A stretch of 64,000 nt of DNA from Gemmatimonadales bacterium. GTDB lineage: Bacteria > Gemmatimonadota > Gemmatimonadetes > Gemmatimonadales > GWC2-71-9. The stretch covers positions 28,929-92,928 of the forward strand of contig JAHBVU010000015.1 in the NCBI GenBank assembly GCA_019637315.1, given 5' to 3'. The translations under genes and the position numbers were made by a program. Under the pieces are notes generated by a model, which saw only the letters and a program-made list of their open reading frames with translations, did not search any database and was not told where the DNA came from. Shown here one piece after another: positions 25,470-32,467 of this stretch (positions are counted from its first letter, which is position 1; each line of letters begins with the position of its first letter).

Positions 25470-26819
25470 ATGACATTACTGCACTCGATCGTCGTCGCCC
25501 TTGCCGCGGTGGCCCCTGCCCCCATGCCTCTCGCCCCGGCGGCTCAGACTCTGCCGGCCTCCGACACTTCCGCGCTTGCGCTGGTCGGCGCCTCGGTTCG
25601 CACCATGCTGGACGACCGGCTGGCGCCGGATCAGACGGTCGTGATTCGCGGCGGCCGGATCGTGGCGGTCGGGCCGCGCGTCTCGACCCCGATTCCGGCC
25701 GGGGCGCGCCGAGTCGAGGTGCAGGGTCGGACCGTCATACCGGGGCTGACCGACGCGCACGTGCACCTCGAGGGCACGCCCGAGCAGTGGCTACCTCTGT
25801 TCGTCGTGCACGGCGTCACCACCGTCTTCAACCTCCAGGGCCGTCCCGAGCATGTTGCCCTCCGCGAACGCGTCCGCCGAGGGGAGCTGGTCGGGCCCGC
25901 GATCTACACGACGGGCCCGTATACCAACAATCCCGCGATCGGCACGCCCGAGGAGGCGGTCCGCGCGGTCGAGGAGCACAAGCGGGTCGGCTACGACATG
26001 GTCAAGGTTTACGGCAACATGACCGCGGAAACGCATCGCGCGCTGACCGACGCGGGTCGGCGCCATGGCATTCCGGTCATGGGTCACGCGCCCCGCAACC
26101 TGCCGTTTGCCGCAGTCATCGATGCGCGCCAGGCAATGGTGGCGCACGGTGAGGAGCTCATCTACACCCATTTCCGTGATGGCGATACGACTGATCTGGC
26201 CGCCGTTGCCGCCCGGATGGTTGCCGCCGACGTCTGGCTGACTCCGAACCTGGCGATGTTCCACGGTATTGCGGCGCAGTGGGGTCGTGCGACGGGTGCG
26301 GACTCGTCGCTCGCGCTGCCTGAGGCGGCGTACCTGAACGGATTCCTCCACGGCATCTGGACCGCGTCCAACCCCTACACCAGGCGGGACCCTGCCGGCG
26401 CCGCGAACGTTGCGACGCGGTACCAGTTCCTCCGCACCCTGACCCGGACGTTCGGCGCGGTCGGGGTTCGGATGCTGGCGGGCACCGACACGCCGCTGCC
26501 GCTGATGTTTCCAGGCTACTCTCTGCACGATGAACTCGCCGAGCTTGCGGCGGCTGGGCTGGGTGGACATGGAGCTCTGCTCACCGCCACCCGTAACCCG
26601 GCCGAGTGGATTGCGGCGGGCATTGATCGAGGCTACAGGGGTGGTGTGGTGGCGGTGGGTGCTCGTGCGGACCTGCTGGTGCTCGAACGCGACCCGGTTG
26701 CCACGCTCGAGGCCGCCCGCCGGCCGATCGGGGTGGTGCTCGCCGGGCGCTGGCTCGATCGGGCGGCCTTGGACCGGCTCCACGCTGGGGCAATCCAGGC
26801 GAGTCGAGCCTCGCGCTAG
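25470..26819 (+). CDS. Exported amidohydrolase, imidazolonepropionase/prolidase-like
   Basis: The 449-residue protein has a signal-like N-terminus (residues 1-25, LAAVAPAPM). It carries the amidohydrolase pattern: TVIRGG in the beta-domain, metal site DAHVHLEG, Lys in YDMVKVYGNM, His in VMGHAPRN, His in YTHFRDG and the Asp in LAGTDTPLPL. It is similar in layout to the amidohydrolase at 22294. Such exported enzymes usually hydrolyse cyclic amides or X-Pro dipeptides. It is convergent with a Phd/PIN pair; the stop is 12 bases from that operon's end. Confidence 0.87.
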   Translation: MTLLHSIVVALAAVAPAPMPLAPAAQTLPASDTSALALVGASVRTMLDDRLAPDQTVVIRGGRIVAVGPRVSTPIPAGARRVEVQGRTVIPGLTDAHVHLEGTPEQWLPLFVVHGVTTVFNLQGRPEHVALRERVRRGELVGPAIYTTGPYTNNPAIGTPEEAVRAVEEHKRVGYDMVKVYGNMTAETHRALTDAGRRHGIPVMGHAPRNLPFAAVIDARQAMVAHGEELIYTHFRDGDTTDLAAVAARMVAADVWLTPNLAMFHGIAAQWGRATGADSSLALPEAAYLNGFLHGIWTASNPYTRRDPAGAANVATRYQFLRTLTRTFGAVGVRMLAGTDTPLPLMFPGYSLHDELAELAAAGLGGHGALLTATRNPAEWIAAGIDRGYRGGVVAVGARADLLVLERDPVATLEAARRPIGVVLAGRWLDRAALDRLHAGAIQASRASR

Positions 26820-26831
26820 GGTGATAGACCG

Positions 26832-27266
26832 TCAGCTCTGACTGTCGGGCAGCACGTCCAGTCCGAGCGCAGCGGCGTTGGCCCGAATCCGTTCATCGAA
26901 CGACAACACGGTCACGGGACCGAGGGTTTCGAAGAAACGGATCGCGGTGGCCAAGTGGAGTGCGTCGAGCGTGCGGACCGGCTCAACCGGAAACCGGACG
27001 CGAGCCCGGGCCAGGACCCGGTCGGTAAGCAAGTGGACATCCCAGCTGGCCGCCGCAACATCGAGGAGGCGGAGTGCGGCTAGCTCGTCCTTTGCGGTGA
27101 TGCGGCCACTGGCACGGGCGCGCACCAGGCCGCGAGCGCACTCTACGGCTGTGAGCGATGACGCAACGACTCGCTCCGCACTCGTCAGGGTCGACCGCAC
27201 CGCTTCCGCAGTCGGCTCACCCAACAACCAGGCAAGGATCCCGCTCGACTCTGCATAAACGATCAT
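26832..27266 (-). CDS. vapC: PIN-domain toxin (VapC-like) with Glu at the first acidic site
   Basis: The 144-residue protein begins IVYAESSGILAWLL; in most PIN toxins the sixth residue is Asp, here it is Glu6. The other PIN acids are visible: Glu in TAVECARG, Asp in TLDALHLA and Asp in SFDERIR. This would make it a metal-dependent ribonuclease with a slightly changed first ligand. It overlaps the end of the antitoxin gene by four bases, so the two are translationally coupled. The partner is Phd-like rather than VapB-like, a mixed pairing that is known for PIN toxins. Confidence 0.87.
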   Translation of the reverse strand: MIVYAESSGILAWLLGEPTAEAVRSTLTSAERVVASSLTAVECARGLVRARASGRITAKDELAALRLLDVAAASWDVHLLTDRVLARARVRFPVEPVRTLDALHLATAIRFFETLGPVTVLSFDERIRANAAALGLDVLPDSQS

Positions 27267-27556
27267 TGTTCGCCGCGATCCTCGGCTAACAGCTCGAGGG
27301 CGGTCCCAGGGGGAGATGTCACGGGTGAGGGCGGATATGGGTCGGGCGATGGCTCGGCAAGCCGAAGTTGTCCCTCTGCCGCCATCCCGGCCAAGGTGCG
27401 GCGCAATGGCGAGTCTATCCAGCTGGAGCCCCCCGGACGCCGGAGCTCGGCAACTACCCGTCCGCGATCGGTAACCAGCACAGCCTCACCCGACTGCACC
27501 TCCCGCAGAATGCGGCTCAGATGAGCCTTGAGCTCTCGAACCCCGACCGTACGCAT
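27263..27556 (-). CDS. Phd/YefM-type antitoxin paired with a PIN toxin
   Basis: The 97-residue protein has the Phd/YefM N-terminal DNA-binding fold (VGVRELKAHLSRILREVQ, then VLVTDRGRVVAELR) and a C-terminal tail rich in Pro, Ser and Asp that would neutralise the toxin. The ATG at 27556 was chosen over a TTG three codons upstream. A near-perfect 28-base palindrome lies directly before the start. The stop overlaps the toxin start by four bases. It should bind DNA to repress its own operon and the toxin to block it. Confidence 0.87.
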   Translation of the reverse strand: MRTVGVRELKAHLSRILREVQSGEAVLVTDRGRVVAELRRPGGSSWIDSPLRRTLAGMAAEGQLRLAEPSPDPYPPSPVTSPPGTALELLAEDRGEQ

Positions 27557-27561
27557 GACAA

Positions 27562-27589
27562 ACAATGTAGTTACATGTGACTACATTGT
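27562..27589. promoter_or_regulatory. 28-base operator palindrome of the Phd/PIN operon
   Basis: The arms ACAATGTAGT and ACTACATTGT are perfect complements; the eight-base centre TACATGTG is symmetric except at its outer pair. It lies over the promoter, six bases before the antitoxin ATG, as in autoregulated toxin-antitoxin operons. Confidence 0.7.
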
Positions 27590-27592
27590 AAA
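27564..27592 (-). promoter_or_regulatory. Likely sigma70-type promoter of the Phd/PIN operon
   Basis: On the minus strand TTTACA (27592-27587, five of six consensus) and TACATT (27569-27564, four of six) are spaced 17 bases. The -10 box ends seven bases before the ATG at 27556, which predicts a leaderless or near-leaderless transcript. The palindromic operator overlaps both boxes. Confidence 0.5.
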
Positions 27593-27614
27593 TCAGTTCA
27601 CTGCGGAATGCGGT

Positions 27615-28424
27615 TTACGCCGAGTGGCGGGCCAGCGAGGTGCGGTAGGCACCGGGAGTCATGCCGGTGTAGCGCTTGAAGGCGCGGGTCAGATGGCTCT
27701 GATCGGCGAAGCCGACGGCCGCCGCTACCTCGGCAAGCGGGCGATCGAGTTCGGCCAGGGAGCGCCTAGCCTGTGCTACGCGGCGGCGGCGGAGGTAGTC
27801 GCCGACGGAGCAACCGTAGCAGCGGCGGAAGACGGCCGCGAAGTGCACCGGGTGGACCCCGGCCGCGGCGGCGAGATCCCGAAGCGAGCGCGGCGCCGAG
27901 TTGTCGCCATCGAAGAGATCCGGGGCGTCGGCCAACCAGCCGGGTCGGCGACCGCACTCGGCGGCCTGGAACCGGCAGAGCGCCGCGACGACCTCGGCTG
28001 TGAGAGCATCGACGGTCAGCGGGTCTCCCCCCTGCTCCATGGCGGCGGCGAGGCGGGTCCCGGCCTCGGCGACCGGGCCGCCCCGGGTGTCGGAGGGGGC
28101 GTCGGTGGCAAAGCCGTGATCGAGCATCCAGCCGAGCCAGGCCGGCCCGGGCTCCAGATTGAGGGCGTTGACCGGGCGCTCGAGGGTAATCGTGTGCTGC
28201 ATGCCGGGCGGGTGCCATGCGACAGTGAGCGACTCGCAGATCCGCTGGCGGCGGCCGAACCGTTCGGTATAGCGGCCGCCGTGGATCAGGCAGAGGTAGG
28301 GTCGTTCGTGGGCGTGCGCGGGGGCGCCGGCGGTGTACCGGATATCTGTCAGCCGGAGGTCCGGGGTGACATAGGTTCGGAAGGGGTGCCCGAGGAAACG
28401 CCCCGGCGGGAGGGCCGCGCGCAT
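27615..28424 (-). CDS. AraC-family transcriptional regulator
   Basis: The 269-residue protein has an N-terminal cupin-like effector domain (about 1-130; YTAGAPAHAHERPYLCLIHGG) and a C-terminal pair of helix-turn-helix motifs (about 165-260; LRDLAAAAGVHPVHFAAVFR and LAEVAAAVGFADQSHLTRAF). It activates or represses genes in answer to a small molecule. The second HTH retains the usual PxxYR-like end (MTPGAYRTS). It is divergent from the small-gene cluster to its right, which starts at about 28591. The effector and the target are not evident. Confidence 0.9.
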   Translation of the reverse strand: MRAALPPGRFLGHPFRTYVTPDLRLTDIRYTAGAPAHAHERPYLCLIHGGRYTERFGRRQRICESLTVAWHPPGMQHTITLERPVNALNLEPGPAWLGWMLDHGFATDAPSDTRGGPVAEAGTRLAAAMEQGGDPLTVDALTAEVVAALCRFQAAECGRRPGWLADAPDLFDGDNSAPRSLRDLAAAAGVHPVHFAAVFRRCYGCSVGDYLRRRRVAQARRSLAELDRPLAEVAAAVGFADQSHLTRAFKRYTGMTPGAYRTSLARHSA

Positions 28425-28757
28425 AACCTAAAGATGCACCGGTCGGGGCGAAGGTTGCGTCTCCAGACCGAGGGATGCGTGTTGGCCGCTCGACGGGGCC
28501 GCTCCTATCCCAGGGCCTCGATGGCAGCCGCTTGGCCGTGGGGCGAGCAGCGGACGGTCCTGCTGATATGACAGGGGGGCCGGGCCTGGTGTTATGCGGG
28601 GGTCTTGTGCCGCAGTAACGGCGCGGTTGTGGCAGTCCGGCGGCGAAAAGCAGCGGTACCTGCCGTGTTATACCGCACCAAAGATTGCCGCAAGCGGATT
28701 TGGCGATCAGACCAGATCATATGTACATTATATCGTACATTTTGCTGGAGCCTCCCG
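28425..28757. other. Intergenic region with a degenerate attC-like segment
   Basis: The AraC promoter must lie here. GATGGCAGCCGCTTGG at 28520-28535 resembles GATGGCGCGGCCGCTTGG inside the attC-like site at 29353-29487, and GTTATGC at 28591-28597 is the exact complement of GCATAAC at 29353. This is what the start of an integron cassette would look like if the site on its left has decayed. No open frame here has family support. The toxin-antitoxin operator is listed separately. Confidence 0.4.
28721..28740. promoter_or_regulatory. Inverted repeat, probable operator of the Phd/RelE-type pair
   Basis: ATGTAC and GTACAT are separated by an AT-rich eight-base spacer, 17 bases before the antitoxin ATG. 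The spacer is itself partly symmetric around TATA. Such repeats are bound by Phd/YefM antitoxins. Confidence 0.5.
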
Positions 28758-29039
28758 ATGGCCCGAGTCCGGCCAACCCAAGATATTCGTCCGCTAGCTG
28801 ACTTCCGCGCGAACTTGGCGGCCGTCGTGCGGCAAGTCCAGGACACCAAACGGCCCGTCATTCTGACGCTGCACGGCCGGAGTGCCGCTGTTCTGGTTGA
28901 CGCTGGTGAGTACGAAGCCCTGCTCGACCGAGCGGAACTTCTGGAGGATATCCGCGTCGCGGAGTCCGAAGTGGCTGCCGGGAAAGGCCTCCCGCATGCT
29001 AAGGCCAAAGCCGCGGTACTGGCGCGCCTGCGGGGATGA
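28758..29039 (+). CDS. Phd/YefM-type antitoxin
   Basis: The 93-residue protein has the Phd/YefM fold: IRPLADFRANLAAVVRQV, then RPVILTLHGRSAAVLVDAGEYEAL. The start ATG at 28758 is preceded by GGAG seven bases away. The C-terminal half (LLEDIRVAESEVAAGKG) is helical and would wrap the toxin. It overlaps the toxin gene by four bases (ATGA). The pair lies between GTTATGC at 28591 and the attC-like site at 29353, so it may be one integron cassette with its own promoter. Confidence 0.88.
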   Translation: MARVRPTQDIRPLADFRANLAAVVRQVQDTKRPVILTLHGRSAAVLVDAGEYEALLDRAELLEDIRVAESEVAAGKGLPHAKAKAAVLARLRG

Positions 29040-29341
29040 GGGTCATCTGGGCCCCTCGGGCGCTCGTCCGAGTGACCGAGATTGCCGAGTACATCGCGGC
29101 GGATCGTCCCCGTGCCGCCTCTCGCTGGGTCACGGCCCTGTTCGAGCGAGTGGCGACGCTCCGTCACCACCCACGGCGCGGCCGCCGGGTGCCGGAGGCG
29201 ATCAACCGCGATGACCTCCGGGAGGTCGTGCACGGCGCGTATCGGGTGATCTATCGCGTGGAACCCCGGCGCCTCGTGGTCCTGACGGTGCGTCATGGTC
29301 GCCGGCAGTGGGATGCGGCGGACCTGGAGGACGAGCTCTAG
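29036..29341 (+). CDS. RelE/ParE-family toxin
   Basis: The 101-residue protein has the RelE/ParE layout: IWAPRALVRVTEIAEYIA at the start, a basic helix (RHHPRRGRRVPE), then LREVVHGAYRVIYRV and LVVLTVRHGRR at the end. RelE members cut mRNA at the ribosome; ParE members poison DNA gyrase. The Arg/His positions here fit either, so I do not choose. It is translationally coupled to the antitoxin. The stop lies 12 bases before the attC-like site. Confidence 0.88.
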   Translation: MRVIWAPRALVRVTEIAEYIAADRPRAASRWVTALFERVATLRHHPRRGRRVPEAINRDDLREVVHGAYRVIYRVEPRRLVVLTVRHGRRQWDAADLEDEL

Positions 29342-29352
29342 CTGCGCGTGCG

Positions 29353-29487
29353 GCATAACATGGGTTTGCAGCCGGCGGCCGGGCGAGCCGCCTCTTCCGG
29401 GGTCGCGGCCGCGCCCCATGTTGAATTGTGGATGGCGCGGCCGCTTGGTTCCTAGCCGGCCGCCGCTGAAACCCAGATGCGTTGGGA
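29353..29487 (+). repeat. attC-like site (integron cassette recombination site)
   Basis: A 135-base imperfect palindrome starts with GCATAAC and ends with GTTGGGA. Just inside, GGGTTTGCAGC pairs with GCTGAAACCC, with one unpaired G, like the extrahelical base of attC sites. Further in, GCCGGCGGCC pairs with GGCCGGC-rich sequence and GCGGCCGCGCC (29405-29415) pairs exactly with GGCGCGGCCGC (29434-29444). GCATAAC is complementary to GTTATGC at 28591-28597, which would form an intact site in the circular cassette. The left spacer is shorter than usual and the right core ends in A rather than a pyrimidine, so the call is not certain. A large hairpin of another kind is the alternative. Confidence 0.5.
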
Positions 29488-29617
29488 GGCGTCCATCACT
29501 CGTCTTGAGGGCGGGCCATCAGGAGCTCCCAGAACGCCTCAGGTCCCACGATGAGCAAAGGCACCTTGGCGGCTAAGCTGAGCAAGTCCTACGCGGTCGA
29601 CAATCAGGTTGGTGCCA

Positions 29618-30214
29618 ATGAGCGAGGATGGTTCGAACGGATACGAGGAAATTGCGAGCATCTACGTTGCCAGACGTGGCACCCGTCCCCTAGTCGGCGA
29701 CGCGGTTGGGGCTGCTACGGTCCGCGCGTGGGCGGATGCCTTTCCCCCAGGTGCAACAGTCCTCGATCTCGGCTCCGGCCCCGGTGAGCCGAGCACGCGG
29801 ATCCTGCAGGAAGCCGGCCTCGCGACCTACGCCGTCGAGGCATCACCGGCGATGGTCGCTGCATTCCGCGAGCGCTTCCCGGATTCGCCGATCGAGCACA
29901 ACACGGTCGAGGCGTCGGCGTTCTTCGATCGGACCTTCGATGGCGTGCTTGCCTGGGGGCTCCTGTTCCTGCTCGAACCAGCAGCGCAAGCACTCGTGAT
30001 CGACAAGGTGGCTAGCGTGCTCAACCCCGGAGGCTGTTTCCTCTTCACAGCCCCGAAAGAGCCTCTCGAGTGGCTGGATGCCATGACCAACCGCCAGTCG
30101 CAGTCACTCGGCGCGCAGACCTATGAGCGATTGCTGCGCGATGCCGGCATGACGTGGGTAGCCGCCGCACGGGACGAAGGCGAGAATCACTACTACTTCG
30201 CGGTGAAGCGGTAG
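29618..30214 (+). CDS. Class I SAM-dependent methyltransferase
   Basis: The 198-residue protein has the Rossmann-fold motifs of class I methyltransferases: TVLDLGSGPGEPST (SAM loop, about 48-61), the acidic YAVEASPAM at the end of strand 2, GVLAWGLLFLLEP at strand 4 and LNPGGCFLFTAPKE at strand 5. The substrate region is not diagnostic; small soluble members of this type act on small molecules or proteins. The start ATG at 29618 gives the usual length before motif I. It follows the attC-like site by about 130 bases, which suits a cassette gene. No operon partner is evident. Confidence 0.86.
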   Translation: MSEDGSNGYEEIASIYVARRGTRPLVGDAVGAATVRAWADAFPPGATVLDLGSGPGEPSTRILQEAGLATYAVEASPAMVAAFRERFPDSPIEHNTVEASAFFDRTFDGVLAWGLLFLLEPAAQALVIDKVASVLNPGGCFLFTAPKEPLEWLDAMTNRQSQSLGAQTYERLLRDAGMTWVAAARDEGENHYYFAVKR

Positions 30215-30418
30215 CCGCGAATCGACGACCGTGCCGCGGCTTGGAGGGACGAGTCACCGCACCGAGGGGGACACCTCACGGGCTGAAACGTTCCGGGGTT
30301 CCCGAAGGCTCCATTCGGAGAGAGATTGAGAGGATCTCAAGATCGCGACGACACGCGCACACGGCGTTCACCTAGCCGAGTATCTTCTGGCCTTCGCCAT
30401 CAAGCACTGTGAGCCTGG

Positions 30419-30691
30419 ATGACGAACCTGCCGACGCTGCCTGAGGTTCCCCCGGACTACCACCCGGCACTACGGACCCTGCTCGACCGCGAGCTCGCGC
30501 TCGGCAACACGGTCCGCTCGATCACCCGCGGCTTTCCCCAGCCGGAGAGCGTGCTCGTCCAGCTGAGCGAGCCGCTGCGGTCACGTCCAGTCCCGCCGAC
30601 CGATGGCGTGACACACGTCGCCGTGAGCGACCCACACTGGTGGATGGATGAGTACCGCGCAGGTGATCCGCCGCATCTGCTGGTCGGTTGA
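30419..30691 (+). CDS. Small conserved-looking protein of unknown function
   Basis: The 90-residue protein starts TNLPTLPEVPPDYHPALRTLLDRELALGN and ends SDPHWWMDEYRAGDPPHLL. The layout, an amphipathic helix then short strands then a Trp-Trp/Asp-Pro-rich end, looks like a real small folded protein. I do not recognise a named family. The start at 30419 gives an orderly N-terminus but has no clear ribosome site. It sits in the small-gene cluster between the methyltransferase and a decayed attC-like repeat. Confidence 0.55.
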   Translation: MTNLPTLPEVPPDYHPALRTLLDRELALGNTVRSITRGFPQPESVLVQLSEPLRSRPVPPTDGVTHVAVSDPHWWMDEYRAGDPPHLLVG

Positions 30692-30798
30692 TCGGCAGAA
30701 GGGCCGGAGCGTCGGCGTCCTGGTAGTGAGGCCAGGCCCGATGCGCCTGGCGCTTGCTGTGCCGTCCGGCGAGGCTTTGCAAGCTTCTGATGGCTTCC

Positions 30799-30841
30799 GA
30801 AGTCGCGGCCGCGCCCTATGTTGGCTGACGATGGCGCGGCC
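30799..30841 (+). repeat. Second copy of the attC-like inner arms, degenerate
   Basis: GTCGCGGCCGCGCC (30802-30815), a short centre with ATGTTG, then ATGGCGCGGCC repeat the middle of the site at 29353-29487 with few changes. Outer arms are weak: GGCTTTGCAAGC upstream resembles GGGTTTGCAGCC, but no matching right arm was found. It could be a decayed cassette site. Confidence 0.4.
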
Positions 30842-30889
30842 AATCGGCAGCGCGTGTATTCACTCACAACCACCTTTCATGGGCATCAC

Positions 30890-31219
30890 ATGACTTCACC
30901 GACCGCGGTCCCGGGCATTAGTGCGGCCTTTCAGGCCTTTCTGACGCAAGCGCCCAATCACGCGAGCGCCTGGATGACAGGCATCAGCGGACTCGAGAAC
31001 GCCACCAAACTCGACAAGAAGACCGCAGCGCTGGCGTACTTGGCGGTGCTTGCCGCGGTGCGTCTCGAGAGCGGCGTGCCATTTCATGCCCGCTTGGCCA
31101 AGCAGGCTGGCGCTACTCGCGACGAGGTCATCAGCGCTGTGCTGATTGGGTTGCCGGCGGTCGGCAACGCTGCGACCCAAGCGCTGCCGATGGCTCTCAC
31201 TGCCTACGACGCGCCTTGA
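30890..31219 (+). CDS. Carboxymuconolactone decarboxylase (AhpD-like) family protein lacking the Cys pair
   Basis: The 109-residue all-helical protein matches the CMD/AhpD fold: KTAALAYLAVLAAVRLESGVPFHARLAKQAGATRDEV. The family's active-site pattern is Glu-x-x-Cys-x-x-Cys-x-x-x-His; here Glu and His remain (ESGVPFH) but both Cys are absent, so peroxidase activity of the AhpD type is unlikely. The C-terminal helix (PAVGNAATQALPMAL) is typical. ATG at 30890 was chosen by alignment with the family's length; the ribosome site is weak. It ends the small-gene cluster and is convergent with a bactofilin-like gene. Confidence 0.8.
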   Translation: MTSPTAVPGISAAFQAFLTQAPNHASAWMTGISGLENATKLDKKTAALAYLAVLAAVRLESGVPFHARLAKQAGATRDEVISAVLIGLPAVGNAATQALPMALTAYDAP

Positions 31220-31257
31220 CCGTCCTCCCATTCAGGGCGATAGCGGCGCTCTGATCG

Positions 31258-32190
31258 TCAGGCGTGCTGGTGCGGTGCAGCTGGCTCGGCGGAAGCCCCC
31301 TGCAGGGTGCCCCCGTGCCGCATACTCCGCCAGAGCAGTAGCGCCACCGCTCCGCCGCCCAGTACGCCGGCCAGGCAACCGACGAAGCCGCCGACCACCG
31401 GGAGCTGGGCCGCGAGCAGCAATACTCCGACACCCGCCGCCGCAGACAGGAACGGACGCCCATCTTCCCTGCTGCCGCGAGCCCGACGAGTCAACGCATC
31501 GCCAAGCCGGGTACCGGACACGACGAACCCAATAAGGCCGAGGGCGGGAAGGAGAAACCCGATCAGAGCGATCGCGGCGGGGATGCCGATGACAGTCGTC
31601 GCGAGGAGCGCCGCCAGCAGCGGCAATCCGACCCAGACCACGACGGCAGCGAGCACGGTTGGACCCGGCTCCGTAGCGAGCGCGGTTCCGGCGGTGCGGA
31701 GCGCGACTGGTGCGATCGCCGCCGCCAGCAACGCCACCAGCACGATGGCGATGGCGAGACCGAGCGCCGCCAGAGCCGCGACGACCGCCAGCCCATGGAC
31801 GATCTCGGTGGTGACGCCGCGGTCGATTTGGCCGAGGACTCGCGAGCCCTGATCCTGGTCGAGGGTCGCGTCGATCAAGTGCACCGGCCCTGCGATCTCC
31901 GCTCCGTTGACCAGTTCGACCCGGCCCCGGACCACCACCAGCTCCTGGACTCGCCCGCCGTCGAGCCGCGCGGTTCCGTTGATCACGACCAGCGTCTTGA
32001 CGGTCCCCTGGACCTGAGCTGTTCCGTTGACCACCAGTCCGAAGGCTTCGTGGTCCGCCGCAGCCACGGTGAGGTTGCCGCCGAACCGGAAGTACGCGCC
32101 GGTGAGTGAGTCGGGGGATTGGGCCGCGCTGACCCGGGCACCGGGGACGAGAAGTGCGATCGTCGACAGGAAGACGGTAAGGCGGCGCAT
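31258..32190 (-). CDS. Membrane protein with exported bactofilin-like polymer domain
   Basis: The 310-residue protein has a signal peptide (about 1-22), then about 100 residues of short repeating strands (FRFGGNLTVAA, GLVVNGTAQVQG, TLVVINGTARLDG, ELVVVRGRVELV) like the right-handed beta-helix of bactofilins. After a linker come four hydrophobic helices (about 130-290). Bactofilins form cytosolic filaments; here the beta-helix would lie outside the membrane. The ATG at 32190 has a close GGAGGT; an alternative GTG at 32217 is less likely. It is divergent from the glycosyltransferase. The role in envelope structure is inferred. Confidence 0.75.
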   Translation of the reverse strand: MRRLTVFLSTIALLVPGARVSAAQSPDSLTGAYFRFGGNLTVAAADHEAFGLVVNGTAQVQGTVKTLVVINGTARLDGGRVQELVVVRGRVELVNGAEIAGPVHLIDATLDQDQGSRVLGQIDRGVTTEIVHGLAVVAALAALGLAIAIVLVALLAAAIAPVALRTAGTALATEPGPTVLAAVVVWVGLPLLAALLATTVIGIPAAIALIGFLLPALGLIGFVVSGTRLGDALTRRARGSREDGRPFLSAAAGVGVLLLAAQLPVVGGFVGCLAGVLGGGAVALLLWRSMRHGGTLQGASAEPAAPHQHA

Positions 32191-32467
32191 GACACCTCCG
32201 ATGGTTGCGAAGATCACCGTTGACGTGAGCCGGTCGGTACCGCGCCCAATATTGCGTCCGTCCTATGAACCCGAAATGAAATTTGCCTAAATCGTATCGA
32301 TCAGTGGGCCACCGTCGCGAGGACCCGCCGGCATCGATGCCCTGCCCCGCGCCAGGTGCTGCACCGGAAGATTCCTTCATCCGAACTCCATCGGTACCTC
32401 ACCACCAAGCCGCGACCTTTCTCCAGGCCCGCTGGACGATGCTGCGCCGCTTCGAGCGAGGACTCCG

